A program made the position numbers and the translations under genes. From contig WYBX01000139.1 of assembly GCA_011525695.1 (NCBI GenBank), positions 1-64,000 on the forward strand: a stretch of DNA of 64,000 bases. The letters are read 5' to 3'. Under the pieces are notes generated by a model, which saw only the letters and a program-made list of their open reading frames with translations, ran no database searches and was not told the origin of the DNA. Positions 48,940-57,804 of this stretch are shown in pieces. The first letter of the stretch is position 1, and each line of letters starts with the position of its first letter. The DNA is from Verrucomicrobiia bacterium (lineage in GTDB: Bacteria > Verrucomicrobiota > Verrucomicrobiia > Opitutales > Opitutaceae).

Positions 48940-49024
48940 AGCAGCCCGTCAGCAAGGCCCACCAAGTTGCCGGAAAAATGGCATGAATGCCTGCTGCGCT
49001 CGACTGCAGGTCCGACGGGCTGCT
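48940..49024. repeat. 85-bp inverted-repeat element at the 3' ends of two convergent genes
   Basis: AGCAGCCCGTC at 48940-48950 is the exact reverse complement of GACGGGCTGCT at 49014-49024. The element ends inside the stop codon (TAG on the minus strand) of the sulfatase at 49023. A related element with 13-bp arms of nearly the same sequence lies at 62668-62740 and also supplies a stop codon. It could work as a terminator or be a small non-autonomous mobile element. Confidence 0.65.
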
Positions 49025-50387
49025 ACGCGTGCGCCTCCTCGGCCGTCACCACGTGTTCAAACGGCTGCACCGGCGGGGCGTCCACGAAGCGCGGCGGCAC
49101 CTCGCCGATCGCGACCATGCGCCGGGCCAGCCGTTCGCGCAGGACCTTCACGACCCCGGCGTGCGACGTATAGCCTGCGAGGTTGGTGAGTTCCCAAGGA
49201 TCCGCTTTCAGGTCATAGAGGCAGTCATCGACCCAGGTATCCGCCGACATGCGACTCACCGGATCCCCGTTGTCGTCCGTGTCCGGGCAGCGCACCGAAT
49301 ATTTCCAGCGCGGGGTGCGCACGGCCCGGCCGGTCTGGCTTTCACTGATCTGCACGAAGACTTCACCCGGCCAGGGGTGGTTGGAATTTCCCAGCAGCGG
49401 CAGGATGGAGCGGCCCGCCATCTCCCGGGGCAAGTCGAGCCCGGCGGAATCCAGCAGCGTTGCGGGAAGGTCGACGATGCTCACCAGCTGGCGCACCTCG
49501 CCTCCGCCGTTGAAGCCGGGCCCGGCGAACGCAGTCGGAACCCGGATCGAGGCATCGTGGCACGACCGCTTGTATTCGCCGTTGCGGGTCTTGAAGTGGT
49601 TGCCGTGATCGGAGGTGAACAGGAGGATCGTGTGCTCCCGCAGCCCGAGGCTCTCGACCGCATCGAGCAGCCGGCCGAAAGCCTCGTCGATCCGTTTCAC
49701 CATTCCACAATATCCCGGCCAGTGCTGCAGGCCGGTCCCGAACGGCACCCGGAGGTCCGGCGGCATGTGGGCCGTCGCATAACGGGCCTCGTAACCCGGA
49801 GGGGCCGGGTAGTCGTCCCGGGAATTCTGATGATGCGGCTCGAGGAGCGAGACGAACAGGAAGAACGGCTGCCCGCTCCGGCTCCGTTCGTGCACATGGC
49901 GGATAGCCGCGTCGGTTACGGCATCGACGCGATAGCCGGGCAGCCTGTGTTCGCCTCCGTCTTCATCCCACAGCCGGCAGTCAAAGGCATCGGAAACGAA
50001 TTCAAGGATGTTCGCTCCCAGCCAGCTCTGATAGCCTCCCTGCAGATGCCGGGGGACCGCGGCGGCATACTGGTTTGAAGCGAGGTGCCATTTCCCAATA
50101 TAACCGGTGTGATAGCCCGCCTCGTTGAAGTAATGGGCCAGGGTGCGCCGGCCGGCAAAGGCATCCTCGCCGTTGCGCCACATGCCCGTCTGGGTCGCAT
50201 AAAGCCCAGTCTGAAGGCATGAGCGCGCCGGAGCGCACACCGGCTGGCAGGTGAAGCTGCTGGCAACGTGGGTTCCCTGCCGGGCGATCCGGTCAAAATT
50301 GGGTGTCAAACCCAGGTCACAGCCATGCGCGCCCGTCGTATCGTGGCGCTGCTGATCGGTCAGGAATACGATGACGTTGGGTTTCAA
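49023..50387 (-). CDS. S1-family sulfatase (second)
   Basis: The 454-residue protein begins MKPNVIVFLTDQQRHDTTGAHG when a TTG at 50387 is used; this is the usual N-terminus of cytoplasmic-looking sulfatases, and no ATG is available upstream in a sensible position. The modification site is CAPAR at C51, and GKWHLAS, EPHHQNSRDDYP, and TSDHGNHFKTRNGEYKRS are the other active-site blocks. There is no signal peptide, unlike four of the other five. The frame stays open far upstream, but that part overlaps the divergent LacI-family gene on the other strand and is not believed. Confidence 0.85.
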   Translation of the reverse strand: MKPNVIVFLTDQQRHDTTGAHGCDLGLTPNFDRIARQGTHVASSFTCQPVCAPARSCLQTGLYATQTGMWRNGEDAFAGRRTLAHYFNEAGYHTGYIGKWHLASNQYAAAVPRHLQGGYQSWLGANILEFVSDAFDCRLWDEDGGEHRLPGYRVDAVTDAAIRHVHERSRSGQPFFLFVSLLEPHHQNSRDDYPAPPGYEARYATAHMPPDLRVPFGTGLQHWPGYCGMVKRIDEAFGRLLDAVESLGLREHTILLFTSDHGNHFKTRNGEYKRSCHDASIRVPTAFAGPGFNGGGEVRQLVSIVDLPATLLDSAGLDLPREMAGRSILPLLGNSNHPWPGEVFVQISESQTGRAVRTPRWKYSVRCPDTDDNGDPVSRMSADTWVDDCLYDLKADPWELTNLAGYTSHAGVVKVLRERLARRMVAIGEVPPRFVDAPPVQPFEHVVTAEEAHA

Positions 50388-50434
50388 CTCCGCGCAAGGT
50401 GCCGGTGGATTCGCTTGAGTCAGCGGCCGAGAAT

Positions 50435-50447
50435 TGGAAGCGTTACA
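50435..50447 (+). promoter_or_regulatory. putative LacI-type operator, site 2
   Basis: TGGAAGCGTTACA fits the shared dyad TGNAACNGTTNCR with one mismatch in the left half. It lies between the divergent starts of the second sulfatase and the LacI-family regulator, which suggests autoregulation as well as control of the sulfatase. Confidence 0.55.
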
Positions 50448-50528
50448 TTCAACCCCGCACCCGCCCGACCGATCCGGAGCCCGGTTCCCCCCTGCCGTGG
50501 CTCCAGTGGGTGCGGATTCCTCCGCGGT

Positions 50529-51578
50529 ATGTCCCCAACAACGAGACCCAATATACAGGCGATTGCCGACAAGGTTGGCGTGTCGAAGGCAACCGTCAGC
50601 CGCGCCCTGCGGAACCTTCCCGGGCACCGGTCTGCAACCAGGGACCGAATCCTCGCCGCAGCCAAGGCCCTCGGATACCGCTCGCACCCGATCATGTCGG
50701 CGGTGATGTCGAGCGTGCGTTTCAGGAAGACCTCGCTGGTGTCCCCGGTGATAGCGGAAATCCACTGCCAGCCGCGAGGCTACGATCGGGAGGGCAACCC
50801 CGAATCGCTGCGCCGGAGCATCCATGAACAGGCGGAGCGGCTCGGTTTCCGGGTGGACGAGTTCCACTGGTACGAGCCGGGGATGAGCCCGCAGAGGATC
50901 ATGGGGATCATTCGCGCACGCGGGATCCGGGCGGTGATTTTCGAGCACTTCATGGAGCGCGAAGTGGATTTGACGGGGCTGGATCTCGGCGGACTGGCGG
51001 TTGCGGCCATTGGCGGCGCGGTGCTGCGCCCGAAACTCCATCGCGTCGAAGTCAACCACTATGGCAATCTGGTCAAGGTCGTGCGGATCCTTCAGGCCCG
51101 GGGGTACTGCCGCTTCGGGGTGATTATCCCCAACGTTTTTGAGCGTTCATCGGACTTCAAACGCAGTGCCGCGCTGCACACGGACGATCTGAAGATTCCA
51201 CGCAAGGATATCATACCGATGTTTCATCGCGAGCGGGACGATGATCTCAACGAGCTGGGGCGGTGGCTGAGGCGCTACCGGCCGGACTGTGTCCTGGGGG
51301 TGGGGAAGGAAATTCCATCGCAGCTGAGGAAACTCGGCTACCCATTCCCGGGACGCGTGGGCTATGTCCATCTGGGCTGGCATTCATCCTACGGCAGCAT
51401 CGCGGGCATGAATCCCAAGTGGAACAGCGCAGGCAGGGTTGCCGTGAACCTCGTTGTCGGCCAGCTCACCCGCAATGAACTGGGAGTCCCCGAGGATCCG
51501 CTGTGGATCCTGGTGGAAGGCGAGTGGGTCGATGGCAGCAGCGTGCGGCCGGATTCCGCGGCGGCCGTTGCACGTTGA
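50529..51578 (+). CDS. LacI-family transcriptional regulator
   Basis: The 349-residue protein has a LacI-type helix-turn-helix at residues about 8-30 (NIQAIADKVGVSKATVSRALRN) with the hinge region RDRILAAAKALGYR after it, then a periplasmic-binding-protein-like ligand domain. The ATG at 50529 gives the standard N-terminus. It is divergent from the second sulfatase gene. As the only specific regulator inside the sulfatase locus, it is the best candidate to bind the dyad seen in five promoters here. The inducer would be a sugar or oligosaccharide, not identifiable from sequence. Confidence 0.93.
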   Translation: MSPTTRPNIQAIADKVGVSKATVSRALRNLPGHRSATRDRILAAAKALGYRSHPIMSAVMSSVRFRKTSLVSPVIAEIHCQPRGYDREGNPESLRRSIHEQAERLGFRVDEFHWYEPGMSPQRIMGIIRARGIRAVIFEHFMEREVDLTGLDLGGLAVAAIGGAVLRPKLHRVEVNHYGNLVKVVRILQARGYCRFGVIIPNVFERSSDFKRSAALHTDDLKIPRKDIIPMFHRERDDDLNELGRWLRRYRPDCVLGVGKEIPSQLRKLGYPFPGRVGYVHLGWHSSYGSIAGMNPKWNSAGRVAVNLVVGQLTRNELGVPEDPLWILVEGEWVDGSSVRPDSAAAVAR

Positions 51579-51649
51579 CCGCGGATGGTTCGTGGTCTGG
51601 CGGGCGCGATTTCCGCGTCGTTCGCGGAACCGTGAGGGATAAGTTTGGA

Positions 51650-53098
51650 TCAGCGATAATCCGCGCCGCTGGCGCTGCGCCGGCAGGATTCACGCCAGGC
51701 CTGGAGTTTCAGCCGCATCGCCTCCACGCGGGCAGCATGCCGTGGCGCAAGATCAGTCGATTCCGCTGGATCGTCTTCGAGGTTGAACAGCTGAAAACTC
51801 ACGCCGTCATCCGCAGAGTATAGTTTCCATTCGTTGTCGATCAATGACACCTGTCCCACGAACTCGAACGGAATCACATCCGGCCGCCGTGTCTTCCCGC
51901 GTCTGAGGAGACTCACGGCATCCGCGCCGTCCAGCGGTTCCACCGCCTTTTTGTCCCCGCCGCCAACGAGCGCCCGAATCGATGGCAGGAGGTCACTGGT
52001 CGTGAACGGCAGCGCGGAGGTTCCGGCTGCGAGCCCGCCGGCCGGCCAGCTGACAATCCCGGGGACCCTCACGCCGCCTTCGAGAAGGCTGCGTTTCCTT
52101 CCGCGAAATCCGGCTGCCGATCCCGGGGCGGGCTCCGATTCGCGGTGGGAAATGCTCTCGGGCCCGTTGTCGGATCCAAAGAAGAGCAGCGTATTGTCCC
52201 ATCCGCCCGCCGCTTCCAGCCCGGCGCGCAGCCGGCCAATTTGCCGGTCCATAGCCGTGATCGCTCCGAAATAATGCTGCTCGAAGCCGGTTCGCCCGGA
52301 GTACATCCGGGTGAACTCGGGGCCGGCGACGACCGGCAGGTGGGGTGCGTGGAACCAGACCACGGCGAGGAACGGCTGGTGTCGCGCGATCGCCCCGCGG
52401 GCGAATGGCAGGACGCGATCCATGATGATCCGGGAATCACAGCCCTCGAGGTTTCCGTCGGCCGGCTGGTTCTCGCCCGTCCAGTAAGTCGTGCCGTATT
52501 CGATCCACCCGGCTCGATCCCCACCGGGCGAACGGGGCGCCCAGTACGTCTGCACGCCATTGTCCGGCCGTTCCATTGGATTCCACGTCGGCACCTTCGA
52601 CTCGGTGGAGAAGCAAACCTGAAACCCGTTTTCCCACGGAGGGGAATGAACCCCTTTGCCCCGCGGGGTGCCCGCGCGCTGACCATCGCGGCGCCCCTCG
52701 ACAAGCGTTCCCAGGTGCCATTTCCCAAAATGACCCGTGGCATAACCGCGATCGGAGAGGAACTCCGCCAGGGTTCGTTCCTGCGGTTCCAACCGTCCAT
52801 CGTTGGCCCGCGGAACCCCAAAGCGCTGCCCATTGCGACCTGTCAGCGCGCTGGCCCGGGTTGGCGAACAGGAGGGGGCCTGCGCGTAGAACCGATCCAG
52901 CCGCACCCCATCCCGCGCCAGCGCATCCAGCGCAGGCGTCTGAACGATCCGGTTGCCGTTGTATCCCACGTCGCCCCACCCCAGATCGTCGGCCAGGATG
53001 ATGACGACATTTGGTCGCGCGGCTGCGGTTTCCCTGCCTGGCAGGTACGGCCCCGCCAGCAACGCGACCACCAGAGCGAGGAGGGCGCACCGGTTCAT
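51650..53098 (-). CDS. S1-family sulfatase (third)
   Basis: This 482-residue exported sulfatase starts with a signal peptide (MNRCALLALVVALLAGPYL) and has RPNVVIILADDLGWGDVGYNG, the site CSPTR at C77, GHFGKWHLG and GSDNGPES. Its closest architecture is the arylsulfatase A/GALNS-like group. The ATG overlaps the stop of the upstream sulfatase in an ATGA, so the two are translationally coupled. It is the last gene of the five-cistron minus-strand sulfatase operon. Confidence 0.93.
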   Translation of the reverse strand: MNRCALLALVVALLAGPYLPGRETAAARPNVVIILADDLGWGDVGYNGNRIVQTPALDALARDGVRLDRFYAQAPSCSPTRASALTGRNGQRFGVPRANDGRLEPQERTLAEFLSDRGYATGHFGKWHLGTLVEGRRDGQRAGTPRGKGVHSPPWENGFQVCFSTESKVPTWNPMERPDNGVQTYWAPRSPGGDRAGWIEYGTTYWTGENQPADGNLEGCDSRIIMDRVLPFARGAIARHQPFLAVVWFHAPHLPVVAGPEFTRMYSGRTGFEQHYFGAITAMDRQIGRLRAGLEAAGGWDNTLLFFGSDNGPESISHRESEPAPGSAAGFRGRKRSLLEGGVRVPGIVSWPAGGLAAGTSALPFTTSDLLPSIRALVGGGDKKAVEPLDGADAVSLLRRGKTRRPDVIPFEFVGQVSLIDNEWKLYSADDGVSFQLFNLEDDPAESTDLAPRHAARVEAMRLKLQAWRESCRRSASGADYR

Positions 53099-54387
53099 CG
53101 GACCGGCCTCAGGGGCGCAAAGCGATCGATGACCGCCTGCAGCCGACGGCGGGATTCCATGGCGCCTGCTTCCATGGACGAAACCGGCAATGGCCGCATT
53201 TCCAGCGAATCGCGCGGGAGGTCAATGAACCGGCCATCCGCGTAAAGCTTGAAACGCGCATCGCGGGCAAAGACCGAAATTTTGTCCTCCTCGCCTTCCT
53301 TGGCATACCAGCAGTAGGACCACTGGCGCGTCGTGGGACGCTCCCCCTTGAAGACCGGCATCAGGTCAACGCCATCCAGCACCCGATCCCGTGACGGTAC
53401 ATAACCGGCCGCCGCCTGGAGTGTCGGCACGAAGTCGGAAAAATCGACCAGCCTCTCCGATACGAGTCCGGCTGGAACCGTCCCGGGCCATGAAACGATC
53501 AACGGCACCCGGGTCCCTGCGCCCGTGGTTCTGCCCTTTCCGCCCTGGACGACGGTGCCGTCGACCAGCGCGGAGCGCACGTCGGAATTTGTGCCATTGT
53601 CGCCCGTAAAGATGAGAAGCGTCTTCTCGCGCAGCCCGAGCGCCTCGAGTTTCTCCACTACCCGGCCGACCAGCAGATCCATGTAGCTCACCATATCTGC
53701 AAAATATTGCGGATCCTGCTCCCTCGGCTCCGCCCCGCCCTGCGAGAGGGGAGTCGGCACAAACGGGGCATGAGGCAGCATCATCGGGTAATACACGAAG
53801 AAGGGACCGGTTCGGTGCCGCTCGATGAAATCGAGAACAAATCGATTGACGACATCGGGCCCGTATTCCCCGCGACTTCCCGGCAGCACATCGCCGTTCC
53901 GGATCAGTTCGCCCACGCTGCCATAGCGCCAGCTTTTCTTTTCGAGCCACCAGAGGCAGTACTCATCGAACCCGAACCGGCCGATCGCCTGCCGATCCCC
54001 ACCCAGCTGCCACTTGCCGGAAATCGCCGTCGCATACCCACGGTCGCGCAGATCATGGGCAAACGTTCGCTGCGACGGATCGATGTGCCCAAAATGCGTG
54101 TAGTTCCTCACGTTGTACTGTCCGGTCATGATTTGGACCCGGGAAGGCGTGCAGAGGGGCTGGGAATGGCACTGCGTGAACCGCAATCCGCCGGCGGCCA
54201 GCCGGTCGAGATGCGGTGTCGTGTAGCTGGCGCCCCCATTGGCGCCAATGCACTCGTAGCCGAGATCGTCGGCCATGATGAGGACGATGTTGGGCGGCGG
54301 GGTTTGCCCCCATGCGGATGGGCCGAACCCAGGCAGCATCGCCGCTCCCAGCGGGATCAGCAGTTTGAAGTGATTGCCGAACCTCAT
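53095..54387 (-). CDS. S1-family sulfatase (fourth)
   Basis: The 430-residue protein has a signal peptide (residues 1-27, ending PSAWGQ), PPNIVLIMADDLGYECIGANG, the modification site CTPSR at C79, SGKWQLGGD and TGDNGTNSD. The ATG at 54387 is preceded by a strong ribosome binding site, GGAGGTGGAG on the minus strand, chosen over the open frame to 54597. It overlaps a 53-codon upstream ORF in ATGA and the downstream sulfatase in another ATGA, forming a tightly coupled group. Confidence 0.93.
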   Translation of the reverse strand: MRFGNHFKLLIPLGAAMLPGFGPSAWGQTPPPNIVLIMADDLGYECIGANGGASYTTPHLDRLAAGGLRFTQCHSQPLCTPSRVQIMTGQYNVRNYTHFGHIDPSQRTFAHDLRDRGYATAISGKWQLGGDRQAIGRFGFDEYCLWWLEKKSWRYGSVGELIRNGDVLPGSRGEYGPDVVNRFVLDFIERHRTGPFFVYYPMMLPHAPFVPTPLSQGGAEPREQDPQYFADMVSYMDLLVGRVVEKLEALGLREKTLLIFTGDNGTNSDVRSALVDGTVVQGGKGRTTGAGTRVPLIVSWPGTVPAGLVSERLVDFSDFVPTLQAAAGYVPSRDRVLDGVDLMPVFKGERPTTRQWSYCWYAKEGEEDKISVFARDARFKLYADGRFIDLPRDSLEMRPLPVSSMEAGAMESRRRLQAVIDRFAPLRPVR

Positions 54388-54545
54388 GGCTCCACCTCCG
54401 GAATCCCAGGTGACATCAATCCGGGGGCATCCGACGAAAATCCGGCCTCGGCAGCGCCGCCTGCTGCCGTCAGGGGACCAAACAGGAACGGCAGCAGCGC
54501 CAGCACACCGATCCGCCGGTACAGGATATTGGAGTGGTAAGTCAT
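54384..54545 (-). CDS. possible 53-residue signal-peptide-bearing ORF coupled to a sulfatase
   Basis: The ORF encodes MTYHSNILYRRIGVLALLPF followed by FGPLTAAGGAAEA, which looks like a signal peptide with a cleavage site, and then about 20 residues ending GIPEVEP. Its TGA overlaps the ATG of the fourth sulfatase, and its last codons contain that gene's ribosome binding site. It lies 64 bases downstream of a putative operator. It could be a leader peptide, a small exported peptide, or a chance ORF. Confidence 0.35.
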   Translation of the reverse strand: MTYHSNILYRRIGVLALLPFLFGPLTAAGGAAEAGFSSDAPGLMSPGIPEVEP

Positions 54546-54608
54546 GGGAAGCGGACCAGCCCGGAAGAGTGTGCAACAGGCGTGCGACCGGATCCAAACG
54601 CGGCCTCG

Positions 54609-54621
54609 CGAAACCGTTACA
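54609..54621 (+). promoter_or_regulatory. putative LacI-type operator, site 3
   Basis: CGAAACCGTTACA matches the shared dyad TGNAACNGTTNCR with only the first base different. It lies between the stop of the fifth sulfatase and the start of the next genes on the minus strand, 64 bases upstream of the small ORF at 54545, and could control an internal promoter. Confidence 0.5.
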
Positions 54622-54695
54622 GTCAGCATCGTGTCGGTCCCAGGAATGTTGGATTGCTGACGAGCGAAACCGGGGCGGACTGTGCCGACACGCTG

Positions 54696-56174
54696 CTATC
54701 GCGCGTCGCCGACGGATGTCTTCAATGCCTCCAGCATCCGCTGGAGCCGGGCAATGTTTCCGTCATTGGCGGGATCGCCGTAACCGTTGTGCAATTCCCG
54801 GGGATCGCGCTGCAAATCGTAATACTCCCATGCGGGCGCGGTCGGCTCCGGCTCTGCTCCCGTCATATCCAGGGGCGCCCCGTAGAACCGGATCAATTTC
54901 TCGGTCCTGGTGCGGATTCCATAGTGAGCCGGCCTGGCTGCGAGGTGCTGCCAGTATCGGTAATAGATGGCGTCGCGCCAGTCCGCCGGCGTGCGCCCCC
55001 GGAGGATTTCCCGGAAACTCCGGCCGTCCATCTCCGGAGGAATGTCGATCCCCGCGTAGTCCAGCATCAGAGGCGCGAAGTCGATGTTCTGCACCAGCGC
55101 CTCCGGCCGGGCGCCCGGGGAGATTTCGCGCGGGTAACGAATGACAAACGGCATCTGCAGCGGCTCCTCATACATCATCCGTTTGTCGAAAAAGCCGTGC
55201 TCACCGAGGAAGTATCCCTGATCCGACGTATAGATGACGATGGTGTTTGCGCTGAGGTCATGGACATCAAGGTACTCGAGCAGCCGGCCGATGTTGTCGT
55301 CGATGGCACGACCGCAGCGCAGGAAGTCCTTCACGAATTTCTGGTAGATCCGATGCCGGCGCTCGCGGGGGTCCAGGCCTTCCGGCAGCTCTAATTTTCC
55401 GGGATAGTGGAAACCGGAACCTTCGGTGTTCGCATAGCGCTTCCCAAGAACCTCGAGCGTCTGGCCGGCGAAAGTCCTCCCCGAGGAATCCGGGCCCATC
55501 TCGTAAAGCGACTCCGGTTCGGGCATGACGACATCCTCATAGAGCCGCGCATGGCGCTCGGGATAGTCGAACGGTTCATGCGTCGCCTTGAAGTGGCATA
55601 GCAGCAGGAACGGCCGCGTTGCATCCCGGCCTTCGAGCCACTCCAGGCACAGGTTCGTGATGACATCCTCCGAAAACCCGGCCACCGGCGAGCCGCCGGC
55701 GTTTCCGTCCGCCCAGTCATCCGGTCCCTTGAGGAGCGGATTGCGATACCGGCCCTGGCCCGGCAGCACGCGGAACGTGTCGAAACCCGACGGCTTTCGC
55801 TTCAGGTGCCATTTGCCAAACAAGGCCGTCTGGTAGCCCGCGGCCTGCAGCCGGCCAGCGACGGTGATGCGCTTCGGATCCAGTGCATCTGCCAGGGTGT
55901 AGACTCCGTTGTGGTGGCTGTATTGACCCGTGAGGATGGACGCCCGGCTGGGAGTGCAAATCGAGTTTGCGCAGAACACATTCGGCAGGAGTGCCCCCTC
56001 GCGTGCCAGCCGATCGATGTTCGGGTTGCTTACGACCGGATCGAGAAAGGAACCGTAGACACCCCAGGCCTGCGCGGTGTGATCGTCGGAAAGGATGAAC
56101 AGGATGTTCGGCCGGTCTGCGGCCTGCAGTGCGCCGCAGGCGGCAAGGAGGGCGGCGAGCCGGATTGCGCACAT
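54696..56174 (-). CDS. S1-family sulfatase (fifth)
   Basis: The 492-residue exported protein has a short signal peptide (MCAIRLAALLAACGALQA), RPNILFILSDDHTAQAWGVYG, the modification site CTPSR at C73, LFGKWHLKRKP and YTSDQGYFLGEHGFFDKR. The combination of DDHTAQAWG and SDQGYFLGEHG is typical of iduronate-2-sulfatase/choline-sulfatase-like families acting on polysaccharides. The ATG at 56174 fits the signal peptide; the frame is open to 56264. It follows the sixth sulfatase by 73 bases in the same operon. Confidence 0.93.
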   Translation of the reverse strand: MCAIRLAALLAACGALQAADRPNILFILSDDHTAQAWGVYGSFLDPVVSNPNIDRLAREGALLPNVFCANSICTPSRASILTGQYSHHNGVYTLADALDPKRITVAGRLQAAGYQTALFGKWHLKRKPSGFDTFRVLPGQGRYRNPLLKGPDDWADGNAGGSPVAGFSEDVITNLCLEWLEGRDATRPFLLLCHFKATHEPFDYPERHARLYEDVVMPEPESLYEMGPDSSGRTFAGQTLEVLGKRYANTEGSGFHYPGKLELPEGLDPRERRHRIYQKFVKDFLRCGRAIDDNIGRLLEYLDVHDLSANTIVIYTSDQGYFLGEHGFFDKRMMYEEPLQMPFVIRYPREISPGARPEALVQNIDFAPLMLDYAGIDIPPEMDGRSFREILRGRTPADWRDAIYYRYWQHLAARPAHYGIRTRTEKLIRFYGAPLDMTGAEPEPTAPAWEYYDLQRDPRELHNGYGDPANDGNIARLQRMLEALKTSVGDAR

Positions 56175-56247
56175 GGGAAGGGTATCGGTGGACGGTTCCG
56201 CGCGGGCTGCAGCGTGAGGATTTTTCGGCACGGCCGCGCGTTTCGGT

Positions 56248-57621
56248 TCAGCGGCGCCAGGCAAGCGGCAACTGTTCGAGGTCGGCCGGCGCGAAATGCA
56301 GCCATCGGCGGTACTCGGCGATCAGTTCCCGGACCTTTTCGGGATTTCCGGCCGCCAGATTGCGGCTTTCGCCGATGTCGGTCTCGAGGTTCGCAAGGAA
56401 TACGCGGTCGGCTTCGGGATCCAGGGGATGTCGGCCCGAGTCGTCGCGTGGGTTCACCAAAAGTTTCCAAGGTCCCTTGCGGACCGCCCAGCGCTCGCCC
56501 ATCCGCCAGTACATCACGTCACGGAGCGGCCGGTCATCGGTAAACAGGGGCCGCAGGCTGCTGCCTTCAACCCTCGCGGGGAGCCGCTCGATTCCGCACA
56601 AATCCGCGATCGTGGGCAGGAGATCCATCTGCATCGCACTGCTGGCAATGATCCTGCCCGCCGGCACTCCCGGTCCGGCAAGGATGGCCGGCACGCGGAT
56701 GCCGCCCTCGAACAAGCCGAACTTCGCCCCGCGCATGGGACCGCTCCACCCGCCGCCCCCGAAGGCCCGGTCCTCGCACGAGTGCCCGTGGTCCGACAGG
56801 AACACCAGGAGGGTGTTGTCCAGAACGCCATAGGCTGCGAGATCGGCGAGCAGCCGCCCCACCTGATCATCGACCGTGGAAACCGCAGCGGCATAGTCCC
56901 GGCGCGGCATCGGCAATCCGCCATAGTATTCCCGCCACTTGGCCATGCCCTGCAGCGGATAATGCGGCAGGTTCGCCGCGAAGTAGATGAAGAACGGCCG
57001 ATCCCGGTTCGCGGCGATGAATCGGCGCGCCCTTTCGTTCATGGCATCGGGAAAGTAACGGCCCTCTTCGTGGATCTCCCGGCCATTCTCCCACAAATCG
57101 TGCCGGTTCGGCGGGACCCAGTAGAAGAAATGGGAGTAGTTGTCGATGCAGCCCTGGTAATGGCCAAAGGAATACTCGAAGCCCTGATCCACGGGCCGCA
57201 GTGGCGCCTCGTGGCCGAGATGCCATTTGCCAATCTGCGCTGTCGCATAGCCGTGCGCCTGCAGCAACTCCGCCAGCGTCACCTGCTCCGGCGGCAGCCC
57301 CGCATGCCCGGGGTTGCGCGGCGCATTTACCTCGAGGCCCGCTCCCGACGGGCTCTTCCCGGTCAGCAGGGAGGCGCGCGAAGGCGAGCACACCGCGGAG
57401 CCCACATAGAACTGGCTGAACCGCACCCCGCGCGCCGCCAGCCGGTCGAGATTGGGCGTATGGAGGTCGGCGGCACCGTAACAGCCGAGATCCAAGGTCC
57501 CCTGATCATCGGACATCACGATCACGACATTGGGACGGTCGGCGGCGGCAAGGGGAACGCATCCTGCCATCGCCAGCAGCAGGATCGGCCCCCAGGACGT
57601 GGGAATGAGGGAAGCTCTCAT
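56248..57621 (-). CDS. S1-family sulfatase (sixth)
   Basis: This 457-residue exported sulfatase has a signal peptide (residues 1-27), RPNVVIVMSDDQGTLDLGCYG, the site CSPSR at C78, IGKWHLGHE and LSDHGHSCEDRAFGGGG. It resembles N-acetylgalactosamine-6-sulfatase/arylsulfatase A-type enzymes. It is the first gene of the minus-strand sulfatase operon and is divergent from the symporter gene, with operator site 4 in between. Confidence 0.93.
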   Translation of the reverse strand: MRASLIPTSWGPILLLAMAGCVPLAAADRPNVVIVMSDDQGTLDLGCYGAADLHTPNLDRLAARGVRFSQFYVGSAVCSPSRASLLTGKSPSGAGLEVNAPRNPGHAGLPPEQVTLAELLQAHGYATAQIGKWHLGHEAPLRPVDQGFEYSFGHYQGCIDNYSHFFYWVPPNRHDLWENGREIHEEGRYFPDAMNERARRFIAANRDRPFFIYFAANLPHYPLQGMAKWREYYGGLPMPRRDYAAAVSTVDDQVGRLLADLAAYGVLDNTLLVFLSDHGHSCEDRAFGGGGWSGPMRGAKFGLFEGGIRVPAILAGPGVPAGRIIASSAMQMDLLPTIADLCGIERLPARVEGSSLRPLFTDDRPLRDVMYWRMGERWAVRKGPWKLLVNPRDDSGRHPLDPEADRVFLANLETDIGESRNLAAGNPEKVRELIAEYRRWLHFAPADLEQLPLAWRR

Positions 57622-57682
57622 GGTTCGGGTGTCCGGAGCATGCAGGCAAGCCCGCCGCCCGCACGATGCGAATCCTTAGACG

Positions 57683-57695
57683 CGTAACTGTTCCA
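57683..57695 (-). promoter_or_regulatory. putative LacI-type operator, site 4
   Basis: On the minus strand the sequence is TGGAACAGTTACG, a near-perfect match to the shared dyad TGNAACNGTTNCR. It sits about midway between the divergent starts of the sixth sulfatase (57621) and the symporter (57805), so it could control both directions. Confidence 0.6.
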
Positions 57696-57804
57696 AGCAG
57701 GTGGATTTGTGCGCTCGTTCGGATGCCGCGAGGCTTCCCCATCCCAATTGACCCGGTCCGGCACTCGGTCCACAGCTTCCTCCGCCCCACCGCCTCGACA
57801 CCCC

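Noticed and set aside
50388..51059. N-terminal extension of the second sulfatase to 51059
   Set aside because: The extension is antisense to the LacI-family gene and has no sulfatase or signal-peptide character; the TTG at 50387 gives a normal start.
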